DNA of 64,000 bases from Ohtaekwangia sp966211525 (GTDB lineage: Bacteria; Bacteroidota; Bacteroidia; Cytophagales; Cyclobacteriaceae), in NCBI GenBank assembly GCA_966211525.1, contig CBIHOZ010000009.1, positions 16,879 through 80,878 on the forward strand, in the 5' to 3' direction. A model generated the notes under the pieces. That model had not been told where the DNA came from. It worked only from the letters and a program-made list of their open reading frames with translations, and did no database searches. The translations under genes were made by a program, and so were the position numbers. Positions 52,807 to 62,469 of the stretch are shown piece by piece. How positions within the stretch are numbered: the first letter of the stretch is position 1; every line of letters starts with the position of its first letter.

Positions 52807-55197
52807 ATGCTTAGATCCGTTACATATCGCGCTATACTCACGGCAGGATTAATACTTGCTGCCGGTATATATACTTTTGCTCAACAAACTGCACTGGACA
52901 GCCTCAAGGTAAAGTTTGACCGGTACCGAAAGAAAGGCTTCCAGGAAAAAATATATGTACATATCGACCGTCCGGGATACCTCACGGGTGAAACCATGTG
53001 GTTTAAGATATACCTGACGGATGGCGCGTTCCATAAACCATCTGTACTAAGTGATGTAGCCTATATAGAAGTATTGGATGGTGCAGCACAACCGGTGTTG
53101 CAAACCAAAGTCGCTCTTGCTGATGGGAAAGGAAACGGGTCACTCTTTATACCGGCAACATTAAATTCCGGTAACTATATCGTACGCGCGTATACAAGCT
53201 GGATGAAAAATTTCAGTGCTGATTACTTCTTCCATAAATCCATCAGTGTGGTTAACGCTTTTAAGAAAATGGAAGCGGAACCTGCTGCCACAACGGCCGG
53301 GCTGGATGCGCAATTCTTTCCGGAAGGAGGAACACTCATCGGTGGTATAAAAAGTAAAATCGGTTTTCGTGTAATCAATTCTGCCGGCAAGGGTATTGAT
53401 TTTAAGGGAGCGCTTGTCAATCAACAGAATGATACCGTTGCCCGTTTCAACCCACTCAAATTCGGCATTGGCAGTTTCTCCTTTACACCACAGTCTGACC
53501 AGGTATACCGCGCTGTAGTGCGCGAAGCATCCGGCAAAGTCTCAACGGTAAAATTTCCGGCAGTAGTATCCACAGGATATTCGATGCAGGTAACAGATTC
53601 GGTTGAGAACACCCTTCATATAAACGTTCGCAGTACAGTACAAACGGAAGAACCTGCGTTTGTATATACCTTCATCCATGCACGACAGGTTATCGCGATA
53701 GCAGAGGCAAAATATATCAAAAATGGAGTGGCCACTTTTACAGTCTCTAAACAGGATTTACCTGAAGGTATAAATCAAATTACAATCTTCGATGGCAACC
53801 TGAAACCCTTATGCGAAAGACTATATTTCAAAAAGCCCGAGTCAACATTCGCGATTGATCTTAAAACCGATCAAACACAATATAGCAATCGCAGACGCGT
53901 ACGCATAGATCTGCATGCAAGCGGCAAAGCACCCGACCTTTCTGTAGCGGTATATAAAGTCGATTCCATCTTTACAGAAACCGGCAGCAGTATAACCGAT
54001 TACTTCTCGCTCACGTCAGATCTGAAGGGCACAATTGAATCACCCGAATACTACAGGAGCAATGATGCACTCGTAAAAGAAGCTACCGATAACCTGATGT
54101 TGACGCATGGATGGAGAAGATTTCAGTGGAACGATGTTATCGCCAATAAATATCCGGCTGTCAATTTTCTTCCGGAGTATCGAGGTCATATTGTAAAAGG
54201 TATGGTTCGGAATGCCGATGGCTCTATTGCCAAAGGCATCCTTACATATGCAGCGGCTCCTGGCAAAATTACCAGGCTATATGGATCGCGCAGTAACGAC
54301 AAAGGTGAAGTATATTATGAAATGCAGAAATCATCCGGTTCGGCAACTATAATTTTACAAACTAACCCGAAGCGCGACAGTACACATCGTATCGAAATAC
54401 TTTCTCCATTTGCTTCTGATTTTGCCGCTATAGCTATACCTCCTCTCCGCCTGTCATCAAATCACGCACAAGCCTTGCTGGACCGCAGTGTTGCTCTTCA
54501 GGTGCAGGATGTATACTATCGCGATCAGTTTGAAAAACTTGCGAGTCGCGAGACCGACAGTTCTGCATTCTACGGACCTCCGGACGAGAAATATATACTG
54601 GATGCCTTCACACGCTTTCCGGTAATGGAAGAGGTAATGCGCGAGTATGTACCTGGCGTAATGGTGCGCATACGAAAAGATGGTTTTCATTTTATGGTAA
54701 TCGATCACGTACACAAAGATGTATTCAACGACATGCCCCTTATCATGCTGGATGGTGTGCCGATCTTTGATGAAGACGAGATCATGGCATTCAGTCCATT
54801 AAAAGTTCGTAAGCTTGAAGTAATAACCAGGCGTTATTACCTCGGGCCGTTGAGTTTCCCCGGCATTGTAAGCTATACTACTTATCAGGGAGACCTCGGA
54901 GGCTTTCAATTGAATCCGAAAAGTGTGAAGATGAATTACGAAGGACTTCAGTTACAACGGGAGTTCTACCTGCCGCGGTATGAAAGTCAACAGCAACGCC
55001 AAAGTCGTATGCCTGATCAGCGAACGCTTTTGTATTGGAATCCGTCAGCTGTAACAAATGTTGATGGTTCACTGCAACTGGAGTTCTATACATCCGATCA
55101 GTCCGGCAACTTCCGCATTGTGGTGGAAGGCATGACTGCCGATGGACTTACCGGAAGCAACGCAACAGGCTTTACGGTTAATCCGCATAACAATTAA
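52807..55197 (+). CDS. Macroglobulin-like protein with embedded TonB plug-like segment
   Basis: A 796-residue exported protein (signal peptide to about residue 26; ATG 52807 rather than the upstream frame start). The region FQEKIYVHIDRPGYLTGETM is the MG2 strand pattern of bacterial alpha-2-macroglobulin. Near 640-700, PLIMLDGVPIFDEDEIMAFS and LEVITRRYYLGPLSFPGIVS resemble the plug of TonB receptors, and the C-terminus (LLYWNPSAVTNVDGSLQLEF, NFRIVVEGMTADG) matches the A2M-type domain. No thioester motif was seen. It is the last gene of the operon and may form part of the outer membrane complex. Confidence 0.72.
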   Translation: MLRSVTYRAILTAGLILAAGIYTFAQQTALDSLKVKFDRYRKKGFQEKIYVHIDRPGYLTGETMWFKIYLTDGAFHKPSVLSDVAYIEVLDGAAQPVLQTKVALADGKGNGSLFIPATLNSGNYIVRAYTSWMKNFSADYFFHKSISVVNAFKKMEAEPAATTAGLDAQFFPEGGTLIGGIKSKIGFRVINSAGKGIDFKGALVNQQNDTVARFNPLKFGIGSFSFTPQSDQVYRAVVREASGKVSTVKFPAVVSTGYSMQVTDSVENTLHINVRSTVQTEEPAFVYTFIHARQVIAIAEAKYIKNGVATFTVSKQDLPEGINQITIFDGNLKPLCERLYFKKPESTFAIDLKTDQTQYSNRRRVRIDLHASGKAPDLSVAVYKVDSIFTETGSSITDYFSLTSDLKGTIESPEYYRSNDALVKEATDNLMLTHGWRRFQWNDVIANKYPAVNFLPEYRGHIVKGMVRNADGSIAKGILTYAAAPGKITRLYGSRSNDKGEVYYEMQKSSGSATIILQTNPKRDSTHRIEILSPFASDFAAIAIPPLRLSSNHAQALLDRSVALQVQDVYYRDQFEKLASRETDSSAFYGPPDEKYILDAFTRFPVMEEVMREYVPGVMVRIRKDGFHFMVIDHVHKDVFNDMPLIMLDGVPIFDEDEIMAFSPLKVRKLEVITRRYYLGPLSFPGIVSYTTYQGDLGGFQLNPKSVKMNYEGLQLQREFYLPRYESQQQRQSRMPDQRTLLYWNPSAVTNVDGSLQLEFYTSDQSGNFRIVVEGMTADGLTGSNATGFTVNPHNN

Positions 55198-55267
55198 ATT
55201 ATTTCACGAGATATGTTTTTGCTTAAGTGATTCATTCAGATGATCTTCGTACGATCATCATATTGCC

Positions 55268-56425
55268 TTGAAAGAAAACATATCGCGCACACTACTACGA
55301 AACCGCATTGCCGTTAAGATTGCATTCTTTACGAATGGATTTATACTGGCGAACTGGGTATCGCGACTTCCGCGTATACAGGAATTATACTCTGCTGATA
55401 ACGGTACGATTGGACTTGTTCTGTTGGGACTTTCCATTGGCGCTGTGAGCATCATGCCTTTTGCCGGCTGGGCGATTATAAAAAATGGCAGCCGGAAGAT
55501 TACGCTTGTGGCCCTGATCATGTACTGTATCATTGTGCCGCTCATACCCTACATGGGATATATACCAGCACTCATTGGGCTCTATATGGTCATGGGTGTT
55601 TTTACAGGTGTACTCGATGTAGCCATGAATGCGCAGGCTGTTATGATCGAGCAACAGTATAAAAAACCGATCATGACTTCCTTCCATGCTTTCTTTAGTA
55701 TTGGTATGGCATTGGGAGCATGGTGCGGAGCACTCTTTGCAGAACTGGATGTTGAATTGGTTTTACACTTCAGTTCCATTGTACTTTTTTCATTAATCGG
55801 TGTGGCGTGGGCCAGTCGTAATCTTATCTATGATAAGCCGGATCCTTCACTAAAGCACGAGGGGCCACTGTTCCGCTTACCGAATCGCGCATTGGTAAAC
55901 ATTGGTATCATTACATTCTGTTGTATGCTGGGCGAAGGTGCTATGTCGGAATGGAGTGTGAACTTCATGGAGAATGTAGCATTGTCTAATGAGACAACAG
56001 CTCCAATAGCACTCTCTGCATTTGCTACTGCCATGACTATCGGTCGTTTACTAGGAGACCGACTGCGAACTTTCTTTGGCGACCCGAAAATGATTATGGC
56101 AGGAGGCGTACTCGCAACGGTAGGGTTATTGGCCGCATTGACAATTGCGACACCGGCAATAAGTATCGCAGGTTTCTTCCTGGTGGGTTTAGGACTTTCT
56201 ACTATTGTTCCGATTGCCTATAGTATATCCGGTCATACGAAAGATCTTCCTCCGGGAGTTGGTCTTGCCATGGTGACTACCGTTGGCTATAGCGGGTTTC
56301 TGATCGGACCTCCGGTAATCGGATTTATAGCAGACTGGCAAACCTTACGGATTGCGCTTGGCGTTGTGGCTGTATTATTTGTTATCATGACGCTGCTGGC
56401 ATTCCGCTACAAACAAAATCAATAA
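55268..56425 (+). CDS. MFS transporter
   Basis: A 385-residue protein with twelve predicted transmembrane helices. NGFILANWVSRLPRIQELYS and LGLSIGAVSIMPFAGWAI at the start, and GRLLGDRLRTFFG at the middle loop, match the YbjJ-like fucose/sugar-type MFS group. It begins at a TTG codon (MKENISRTLLRNRIAV). Substrate unknown. The GNAT gene starts 4 bases after its stop. Confidence 0.88.
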   Translation: MKENISRTLLRNRIAVKIAFFTNGFILANWVSRLPRIQELYSADNGTIGLVLLGLSIGAVSIMPFAGWAIIKNGSRKITLVALIMYCIIVPLIPYMGYIPALIGLYMVMGVFTGVLDVAMNAQAVMIEQQYKKPIMTSFHAFFSIGMALGAWCGALFAELDVELVLHFSSIVLFSLIGVAWASRNLIYDKPDPSLKHEGPLFRLPNRALVNIGIITFCCMLGEGAMSEWSVNFMENVALSNETTAPIALSAFATAMTIGRLLGDRLRTFFGDPKMIMAGGVLATVGLLAALTIATPAISIAGFFLVGLGLSTIVPIAYSISGHTKDLPPGVGLAMVTTVGYSGFLIGPPVIGFIADWQTLRIALGVVAVLFVIMTLLAFRYKQNQ

Positions 56426-56429
56426 CACA

Positions 56430-56711
56430 ATGGATATACAACACGAACAATCAACAAGTAAAGGAGCTTTTTATGTTGAAGAAAACGGAACCCGCCTCGC
56501 AGAAATGACCTATAGCAAAGCAGGCGATGCGTTGATCATTATCGATCACACGGAAGTATCGGATGCGTTGCGTGGTAAAGGAGCCGGGAAACAACTTGTT
56601 AGTGCCGCTGTTGATCATGCCCGGAAAAACAATCTGAAGATTTTGCCGTTATGCCCGTTCGCAAAGAGCGTGTTTGAAAAGGTAAAAGAATTTCAGGATG
56701 TGTTGTCTTGA
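56430..56711 (+). CDS. YidJ/GtN-like GNAT acetyltransferase
   Basis: A 93-residue one-domain N-acetyltransferase. DHTEVSDALRGKGAGKQLV is the acetyl-CoA loop and ILPLCPFAKSVFEK the conserved C-terminal segment of this small GNAT group. Coupled to the MFS transporter. Confidence 0.88.
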   Translation: MDIQHEQSTSKGAFYVEENGTRLAEMTYSKAGDALIIIDHTEVSDALRGKGAGKQLVSAAVDHARKNNLKILPLCPFAKSVFEKVKEFQDVLS

Positions 56712-56726
56712 TCTATAGCAAGACAA

Positions 56727-57728
56727 CTACCACTGTCTTCCTTCGGCACGTTGCCGGTATATATCACCATCTTTACCGGGTATAAGATCGCCCAGTCGCT
56801 TGTATATATCGGCAACCGTGCTGTCGTATTGCAGAGCTTCTTTGTATAGTGATATTGCACGACTATTGTCGTTCTTCACTTCGTACAGATAGCCCATCAC
56901 GTAGCAGATCCAGTTGTTGCGCTGGCCACTGCTATAGGCACGTTCATACCAGTTTAACGCTTCGGTATATTTCTCCTGATCATAATATACATCACCTAGC
57001 AGTTGCATGGCATCGAGGTTGGCTGCATTTTGATTAAGCAGTGCAGTGAGTTCTGTTTCGGCTGCGCGATAATTCTTCTGATCAAAGTATATACGTGCCT
57101 TATTCATTCTGGCATCTTCGTTCGCAGGATTTTTTAATAATACCTGCTCATACATCATTACCGCTGAATCCAGTTTATGCATATTCCAGGCGGTGTTACC
57201 CATTTCAAAAAGTACCTCCTCGTTATCCGGATGTTGTTGTCTGTACCGGTCGTAGTATGCATACGCTGAATCATATTGCCCTGCATTGCTAAATTCCAGC
57301 GCTGTCTGCCAGTTTTGATCGGGCACTTCAGCGTCATCAGGTGATGTAACGACATTAAGTACAATCACCAGCGCGATGGAGAAAACAAAAACAAAGATGA
57401 TACTCGCCACCACGGTTTTCTTTTTTTGTTCGAAGGGCTGAGTATTTTTTGCGGGATCATTACTATTTGAAAATCCTTTTGACGAAGTATAGGAGCGGCC
57501 AGTCTTTTGATAAGAATCTTCGCGGTACTCATATGCCCCCGGCCGTTTCTGCCAGGGCCATGTGAGCAATCCCAACACAACAAAAGAGATAATTACACCC
57601 AGCAGGATGTATACTATAAAAGCGCCTACCGACCAGACCAGTGCCAGCACAAAAAGAAAGGCTATAGCCAGTATAAAATATAGCCTGGCACGTTTTCGTT
57701 TTTGTTCTGAAGTGGCAGACGCTTGCAT
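56727..57728 (-). CDS. TPR membrane protein
   Basis: A 333-residue protein with two N-terminal transmembrane helices (about 15-32 and 34-50), a basic linker, a third helix (about 108-128) and TPR repeats from about 140 to 320 (SNAGQYDSAYAYYDRYRQQH; MLLGDVYYDQEKYTEALNWY-like units). It probably acts as an inner-membrane scaffold. It ends a minus-strand pair with the bestrophin-like gene upstream. Confidence 0.8.
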   Translation of the reverse strand: MQASATSEQKRKRARLYFILAIAFLFVLALVWSVGAFIVYILLGVIISFVVLGLLTWPWQKRPGAYEYREDSYQKTGRSYTSSKGFSNSNDPAKNTQPFEQKKKTVVASIIFVFVFSIALVIVLNVVTSPDDAEVPDQNWQTALEFSNAGQYDSAYAYYDRYRQQHPDNEEVLFEMGNTAWNMHKLDSAVMMYEQVLLKNPANEDARMNKARIYFDQKNYRAAETELTALLNQNAANLDAMQLLGDVYYDQEKYTEALNWYERAYSSGQRNNWICYVMGYLYEVKNDNSRAISLYKEALQYDSTVADIYKRLGDLIPGKDGDIYRQRAEGRQW

Positions 57729-57738
57729 ACTGTTCTGT

Positions 57739-58521
57739 TTAGTTCATGTGCGTTGTCAATTCCTTCTCGTCAATGCGAATATCATCTTCACCTACTTCAT
57801 CGAACGGATGCTCGAGGTGATCCTGTATATTATCCAGACTTACGAGTATAAAGCTGTACAGTACGGGCATTACATATTCCAGGTGAGCAGAAAAGTCATT
57901 GAAGGTACTGGCAAAGTAAGGCCCGTAGATGATCGGAAATATATAGATGAATACTTTGCTATAGGCACGCAACGTTACGGGGGTGCGGTATGCGTGGATG
58001 ATCTTCAGGTTATCGAACGCAATGATCATTTTACTGATATACTGGTTGATGCGCGAGATCTCGCCACTCTGCACACCATACTTGCGCATCTCCACCGTCA
58101 TAGACGATAACTGCGAAAAATACTGAAACACTTTTCGCTCGTTGTTCTGAATATCGTGCTCGTGCTTTGTTGTGAACATGTCGCGCATTAACACCACCAT
58201 CGACTCAATAATTATTCGTGTACGTTGCGGCAGGTCATGTTCTTTATCGGCAGTCCAGTCGCGGGTAGCATAATATATAGCCAGTGCATGTCCTTTAAAA
58301 TCAGAGAAACGTTGCAGGGCTGTTTCACGCCTGTTATAGGCAGAGCCTATGGAAAACACTACCGGAAAAACAATAGCCACCCCAACCAGCATATCAGGAA
58401 ACTTTGCCGTAAGCCCGGTGTGGTAACATATATAGGTTGAAATAACGGCAAGGGTTGTAATGATGAGCGTTTTATAATTAATAATCAGAAAGAAGCTTCG
58501 TAATACTTTCTTCATAGGCAA
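57739..58521 (-). CDS. Bestrophin-like membrane protein
   Basis: A 260-residue protein. Two hydrophobic helices (about 15-35 and 45-60) are followed by SAYNRRETALQRFSDFKGHA, and a C-terminal hydrophobic pair by LDNIQDHLEHPFDEVGEDDI. This order and the ENPF-like motif resemble bestrophin chloride channels, but similarity is limited. It ends 10 bases before the TPR gene starts. Start at ATG 58521 or two codons later. Confidence 0.58.
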   Translation of the reverse strand: MPMKKVLRSFFLIINYKTLIITTLAVISTYICYHTGLTAKFPDMLVGVAIVFPVVFSIGSAYNRRETALQRFSDFKGHALAIYYATRDWTADKEHDLPQRTRIIIESMVVLMRDMFTTKHEHDIQNNERKVFQYFSQLSSMTVEMRKYGVQSGEISRINQYISKMIIAFDNLKIIHAYRTPVTLRAYSKVFIYIFPIIYGPYFASTFNDFSAHLEYVMPVLYSFILVSLDNIQDHLEHPFDEVGEDDIRIDEKELTTHMN

Positions 58522-58572
58522 AGTGAAAGATTTAATAATCGTTTAATGCCTGTAAAATTAATGTAAAAAACC

Positions 58573-58594
58573 AAAAGCCCTTTGCAGGGCTTTT
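58573..58594 (-). terminator. Terminator of the SPOR/OmpA gene
   Basis: AAAAGCCCT, loop TTGC, AGGGCTTTT, with a T tract on the minus strand. It lies 29 bases past the stop of the minus-strand gene at 58623. Confidence 0.85.
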
Positions 58595-58622
58595 AGGTGG
58601 GCTCCAACGAAATCCAACAAAT

Positions 58623-59897
58623 TTATTCTTCCAGTATCTCTACTTCTACGCGAACATTTTTCTGTGCGCTGGGTCCGCGTTTGTCATATATAGGACGCTT
58701 GCCTCCCCACGCTTTCAGCTCAACTCTGTTCTCGGCAATTCCTTTGGATACGAGGTAATCTTTTATAATCGAAGCACGGTTATACGATAAATCTTTTGCT
58801 GAGCCCATGCCTTGCTTGGAACCATCCAGCGAGAAGAAATTTTTATCAGGTCCCATCGTAATCATTTTACCATGATAGTTGCCATTGGTGTGGCCATGCA
58901 GGCGTATTCTATAGCGTGGGTTTTCCTGTAACAACTGGAGCAGACTGTTCAACTCGTATGTAGACTCCGGACGCATAATCGCTGCATCATTAAAGAAGTA
59001 TACATTGTACAGAGTCGCTATATCGCCTTTATGATAACGTACCAGGTCGAAGTTTACCACTAGCGTAGTTCCCATCAAATCTATGTAAGACTTCACTGTA
59101 TCTGCCAGCGGCAATGGGTAGTTTATCTCTTGTTGTATTTTTCTATAGCCAAACGCTTCGCATATCAGCGTAAGCTGACCGGATTTACTTTTAGGATCAG
59201 GCAGTAAAAGATATTCGTTTCCTTTTACACGCGTTATAGCCTTCGAGCGCTCCGTATCAACAACCTGCACATAGCCATCAACAATGCGATTGTTCCGTGC
59301 ATTGTATAAACTCAGGAACACTTCTGTGTTGCCCAGCGTCATCGGGTTGTATTGTTTAATCGGAGGGTTATCCGTTACTTCAATGGTATCGGCTGCAGTT
59401 GAGTCTGGTGTTCCGGCCGGAGTTGTGCCGTTGTTATTGTTATTATTGTTGTTGTCTTGCAGATGTTGCTCATTTCCATTGGCCGGCACTGTCTCGTGTG
59501 GCTTCACTTCAGCTGGCGGAGGCGTTGTCTGCAAGGCTGGTATATATCCCGGCACTACGCGCACCCACGCATCTTTAAATCTACCTTGCTTGCGTGTAGC
59601 CGTCATGTATAACAACGACTCTTTTAGCGATGTAAAATATTTCAGATAGACGAAAAATAATTTCTTGCTGGCGTTGTATCCGTACTCTGCAGAGGTTCCC
59701 TGCTGCCGTAGCTCCTCCACATATTTCTGGGCCACGCTTTCGCGAGATGGAGCATAAGCAGCCACCACTACATAATACCCGGGTGTTAATTCTTTTGATT
59801 GAGTAACTAAAAAAGAGGTGGTAAGGACGAAGAGCGCTATTAGAAGCAAACATCCGGCAAAATTCTTCATGTAAGGATAGGATAGGTTTACTAACAA
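58623..59897 (-). CDS. SPOR and OmpA domain protein
   Basis: A 424-residue protein (or 415 from ATG 59870, the better signal-peptide start, MKNFAGCLLLIALFVLTTS). An N-terminal SPOR-like domain (about 35-115; PGYYVVVAAYAPSRESVAQK) is followed by an Asn-rich linker (DN-repeat, about 147-160), a beta domain and an OmpA domain with IRLHGHTNGNYHG and NRASIIKDYLVSKGIAENRV. It links peptidoglycan at two places and may serve in envelope stability or gliding. The Asn run is encoded by a trinucleotide repeat. Confidence 0.87.
   Translation of the reverse strand: MLVNLSYPYMKNFAGCLLLIALFVLTTSFLVTQSKELTPGYYVVVAAYAPSRESVAQKYVEELRQQGTSAEYGYNASKKLFFVYLKYFTSLKESLLYMTATRKQGRFKDAWVRVVPGYIPALQTTPPPAEVKPHETVPANGNEQHLQDNNNNNNNNGTTPAGTPDSTAADTIEVTDNPPIKQYNPMTLGNTEVFLSLYNARNNRIVDGYVQVVDTERSKAITRVKGNEYLLLPDPKSKSGQLTLICEAFGYRKIQQEINYPLPLADTVKSYIDLMGTTLVVNFDLVRYHKGDIATLYNVYFFNDAAIMRPESTYELNSLLQLLQENPRYRIRLHGHTNGNYHGKMITMGPDKNFFSLDGSKQGMGSAKDLSYNRASIIKDYLVSKGIAENRVELKAWGGKRPIYDKRGPSAQKNVRVEVEILEE
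59431..59454 (-). repeat. AAY trinucleotide repeat encoding eight Asn residues
   Basis: Eight TTG/TTA triplets on the plus strand, read as AAC/AAT on the coding strand, inside the SPOR/OmpA gene. Its length may vary between strains. Confidence 0.85.
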
Positions 59898-59903
59898 TAT
59901 TAT

Positions 59904-60923
59904 TTAAAATATTGGAATTTTCCTCTCTTTCTCCTGATTCAAGTTTTTGCAACCGGATTTATAAGGTGTGCTTTTAAAGCGTTCTTTGAGAAATCCTGCG
60001 CCGTAACCGCCCAGCTGCAACAGTGCCGAAGGCACCGATAAAATTGCTACAAGCAGGTTTTTGTTTTCATACAATGAATGCAGAAAGATTGCTGCGAGGT
60101 AAAACAGCCAGCCGCCAAAGGCAATCGCAAAGAGCGTTATATCAATAAACGGCAACAACAACATCAGGCATGTTCCCAACACAAAAAATGAAGGAAACCA
60201 GTGCGTGATCTTTATTTCTTCGGGATGTACTTTACCAACGAGGGCACGACCGCGGCCAAAGTTAAATACCTGGTTATAGAACTGCGAGAAGTTGGTTCTG
60301 CGTTTATGGTATACATATGCTTCCGGAATAAGGCCAACATGAAAACCTGCCTTCTTCATGCGAATGCTGAACTCTATATCTTCTGCAAAGCGATCGAATT
60401 TAAATCCTTGTGTTGCCTCGTATACCTTGCGTGATATACCCATGTTAAAGCTGCGCGGCTGAAACCAGCCTACACGTTTCTTTCCACCGCGTATACCCCC
60501 CGTTGTTAATACAGATGCCATAGTATAACCCATTGCGCGTTGCACGAGTGTAAAATTTTGGTGAGCACGATCAGGACCACCCCAGGCATCCCATTGATTT
60601 TCCTGGAGCGATTTATCAACAGCTTCGAAGTATCCCGGAGGTATAATACAATCAGAATCAAACACAACGAGGTAGCTACCGGCCGCACGAGCATAACCAA
60701 AGTTACGTGTTGGTCCCGGACCTGTGTTGGGCTTGAAGAAATATTGAATGGATAATTTATCGCGATACCGGTCCGCTACAGTCTCGCATCGTACCGTTGA
60801 ACCATCTTCCACGATAAGGACATCAAAGTTCTTTACCGTTTGATGCGTGAGGCTCTCCAGCAACTCTTCAACTTCCTGCGGACGATTATATACCGGTATA
60901 ATAACAGAATACTTGGGCGGCAT
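59904..60923 (-). CDS. Glycosyltransferase family 2
   Basis: A 339-residue inverting GT-A enzyme. SVIIPVYNRPQEVEELLES, VVFDSDCIIP (the DxD-type metal site reads DSD) and GPGPTRNFGYARAAGS are typical. Two C-terminal transmembrane helices (about 255-275 and 278-300) anchor it. It is six bases downstream of the SPOR gene's upstream edge and follows another GT2 gene, so both probably build an envelope glycan or lipid. Confidence 0.9.
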   Translation of the reverse strand: MPPKYSVIIPVYNRPQEVEELLESLTHQTVKNFDVLIVEDGSTVRCETVADRYRDKLSIQYFFKPNTGPGPTRNFGYARAAGSYLVVFDSDCIIPPGYFEAVDKSLQENQWDAWGGPDRAHQNFTLVQRAMGYTMASVLTTGGIRGGKKRVGWFQPRSFNMGISRKVYEATQGFKFDRFAEDIEFSIRMKKAGFHVGLIPEAYVYHKRRTNFSQFYNQVFNFGRGRALVGKVHPEEIKITHWFPSFFVLGTCLMLLLPFIDITLFAIAFGGWLFYLAAIFLHSLYENKNLLVAILSVPSALLQLGGYGAGFLKERFKSTPYKSGCKNLNQEKERKIPIF

Positions 60924-60938
60924 AGCTATACAGCAACG

Positions 60939-61931
60939 TTAGTTCGACACCTTCTCGGCTGCATCCATTCCTACTTTCTCAATCACGAGGTAATCGCGTT
61001 TGGAGAATGATTGCATGGAGATCATTTCAGCAAGAAAGCCTGTAACAAAAAGCTGCACACCAATCACGATCGCCACCAATGCGAGGAAGAATAGCGGCTG
61101 GTCGGTAATATCACGTTTGATCGGAATCTTGGAGAAATATAGGGCATCCATTTTATCCCAGATCACTTTGATGGTAAATACAAAACCAATGAGGAAAGAT
61201 ATAGTACCCAGTGTTCCGAAAAAGTGCATGGGCTTCTGGCGGAACCTGCTCACAAAGGTGATCGATAGTAAATCGAGGAAACCGTTAATAAAACGTTCGA
61301 GTCCGAATTTAGTGGTTCCGAATTTACGTTCGCGGTGCTCCACTACTTTCTCACTTATCTTGGTAAAGCCGGCCCACTTCGCGATCACGGGTATATAGCG
61401 ATGCATCTCTCCGTATACCGTAATGTTCCGTGTTACGGTAGCCTGGTATGCTTTCAAACCACAGTTAAAATCGTGGAGCGGAATACCGGAGAGTTTACGG
61501 GTAACGTAATTGAAAAACTTGGACGGTATAGTTTTCGACAACGGATCATGACGTTTCTTCTTCCAGCCGGATACAAGGTGGTAGCCATCCTGTGTTACCA
61601 TGCGGTATAGCTCGGGTATCTCATCCGGACTATCCTGCATATCGGCATCCATGGTAATAATTACTTTACCTTTTGCTGCGCGAAAACCGGTTTGCAATGC
61701 TGCAGATTTACCGAAGTTCCGGTTGAAACGAATGCCTTTGAAGCGTTCATCAGCCGCATTTACTTTCGTTATCTGCTCCCACGTGCTGTCGGAACTGCCA
61801 TCATCAATAAAAATTACTTCATACGAAAAGCCGTGCGCTTGCATCACACGGCTTATCCACTGGCATAATTCGGGGATTGACTCCTCTTCGTCTTTTGCCG
61901 GAATGATTACGGAAATCTCCGGATGTATCAT
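60939..61931 (-). CDS. GT2 glycosyltransferase, DPM1/ArnC-like with two membrane helices
   Basis: A 330-residue enzyme. SVIIPAKDEEESIPELCQWI, ITMDADMQDSPDEIPELY (the DxD), and RFNRNFGKSAALQTGFRAAKG match polyprenyl-phosphate mannosyl/glucosyl transferases. Two C-terminal transmembrane helices (about 232-255, 270-300) match that role: transfer of a sugar from a nucleotide donor to undecaprenyl phosphate. The stop lies 15 bases before the other GT2 gene and the start 2 bases after a DUF4199 gene. Confidence 0.92.
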   Translation of the reverse strand: MIHPEISVIIPAKDEEESIPELCQWISRVMQAHGFSYEVIFIDDGSSDSTWEQITKVNAADERFKGIRFNRNFGKSAALQTGFRAAKGKVIITMDADMQDSPDEIPELYRMVTQDGYHLVSGWKKKRHDPLSKTIPSKFFNYVTRKLSGIPLHDFNCGLKAYQATVTRNITVYGEMHRYIPVIAKWAGFTKISEKVVEHRERKFGTTKFGLERFINGFLDLLSITFVSRFRQKPMHFFGTLGTISFLIGFVFTIKVIWDKMDALYFSKIPIKRDITDQPLFFLALVAIVIGVQLFVTGFLAEMISMQSFSKRDYLVIEKVGMDAAEKVSN

Positions 61932-61933
61932 GT

Positions 61934-62464
61934 CTAAAATGTCGGTTCTGGATGTTTCTTCTGCGTAAAGATAGAAACTATTAGAGCAATAATAACTGCC
62001 CCGATTATTCCGAATATAATACCCATTAAAAACATCGCCTCAGCCGTTGTGAACATGTCAACAAATTTCATTGCCTGGTCAATTTGCTCGCTCTGCATGC
62101 CTTTGGCTTCCATATCTTCAATCGACTTTTGTCTTATTGCTTCTATAAAACCTGCGTCAATGAACTTAACATAGATATAGGTAAAGACACTTGAAATGGC
62201 AGAGGATATTATACCGTACCACAAGCCGATACCGATTCCTTGTCCGTATGACATGAAACCTGTTCCGTTTTCCTTGTAGTATTTATGAGCCAGGAATATG
62301 AGGACACCCGTGATGAGATAGCCTATCCATTTCCAGTACCAAGCAGTGATATCTGCCTGAGCAACAGTCATAACAATAAAAATTGCAATGGATACAACAC
62401 CGCCTATAAGGCCATAACGAATACCGGACTGACGTGCTGTGACAAGGTTTGCTGTTTCTTCCAT
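61934..62464 (-). CDS. DUF4199 membrane protein (copy 3)
   Basis: A 176-residue protein with four transmembrane helices (about 20-37, 40-57, 75-98, 145-167) and MSYGQGIGIGLWYGIISSAI, as in DUF4199. Position between a GT2 gene and another DUF4199 plus dihydroorotase gene recurs in Bacteroidota. The helical loop at about 100-140 is charged (KSIEDMEAKGMQSEQIDQAM). Confidence 0.82.
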   Translation of the reverse strand: MEETANLVTARQSGIRYGLIGGVVSIAIFIVMTVAQADITAWYWKWIGYLITGVLIFLAHKYYKENGTGFMSYGQGIGIGLWYGIISSAISSVFTYIYVKFIDAGFIEAIRQKSIEDMEAKGMQSEQIDQAMKFVDMFTTAEAMFLMGIIFGIIGAVIIALIVSIFTQKKHPEPTF

Positions 62465-62469
62465 AGAGT

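Noticed and set aside
57562..58110. Plus-strand 182-codon frame opposite the bestrophin-like and TPR genes
   Set aside because: Antisense shadow; the minus-strand frames have signal, helices and repeats consistent with proteins.
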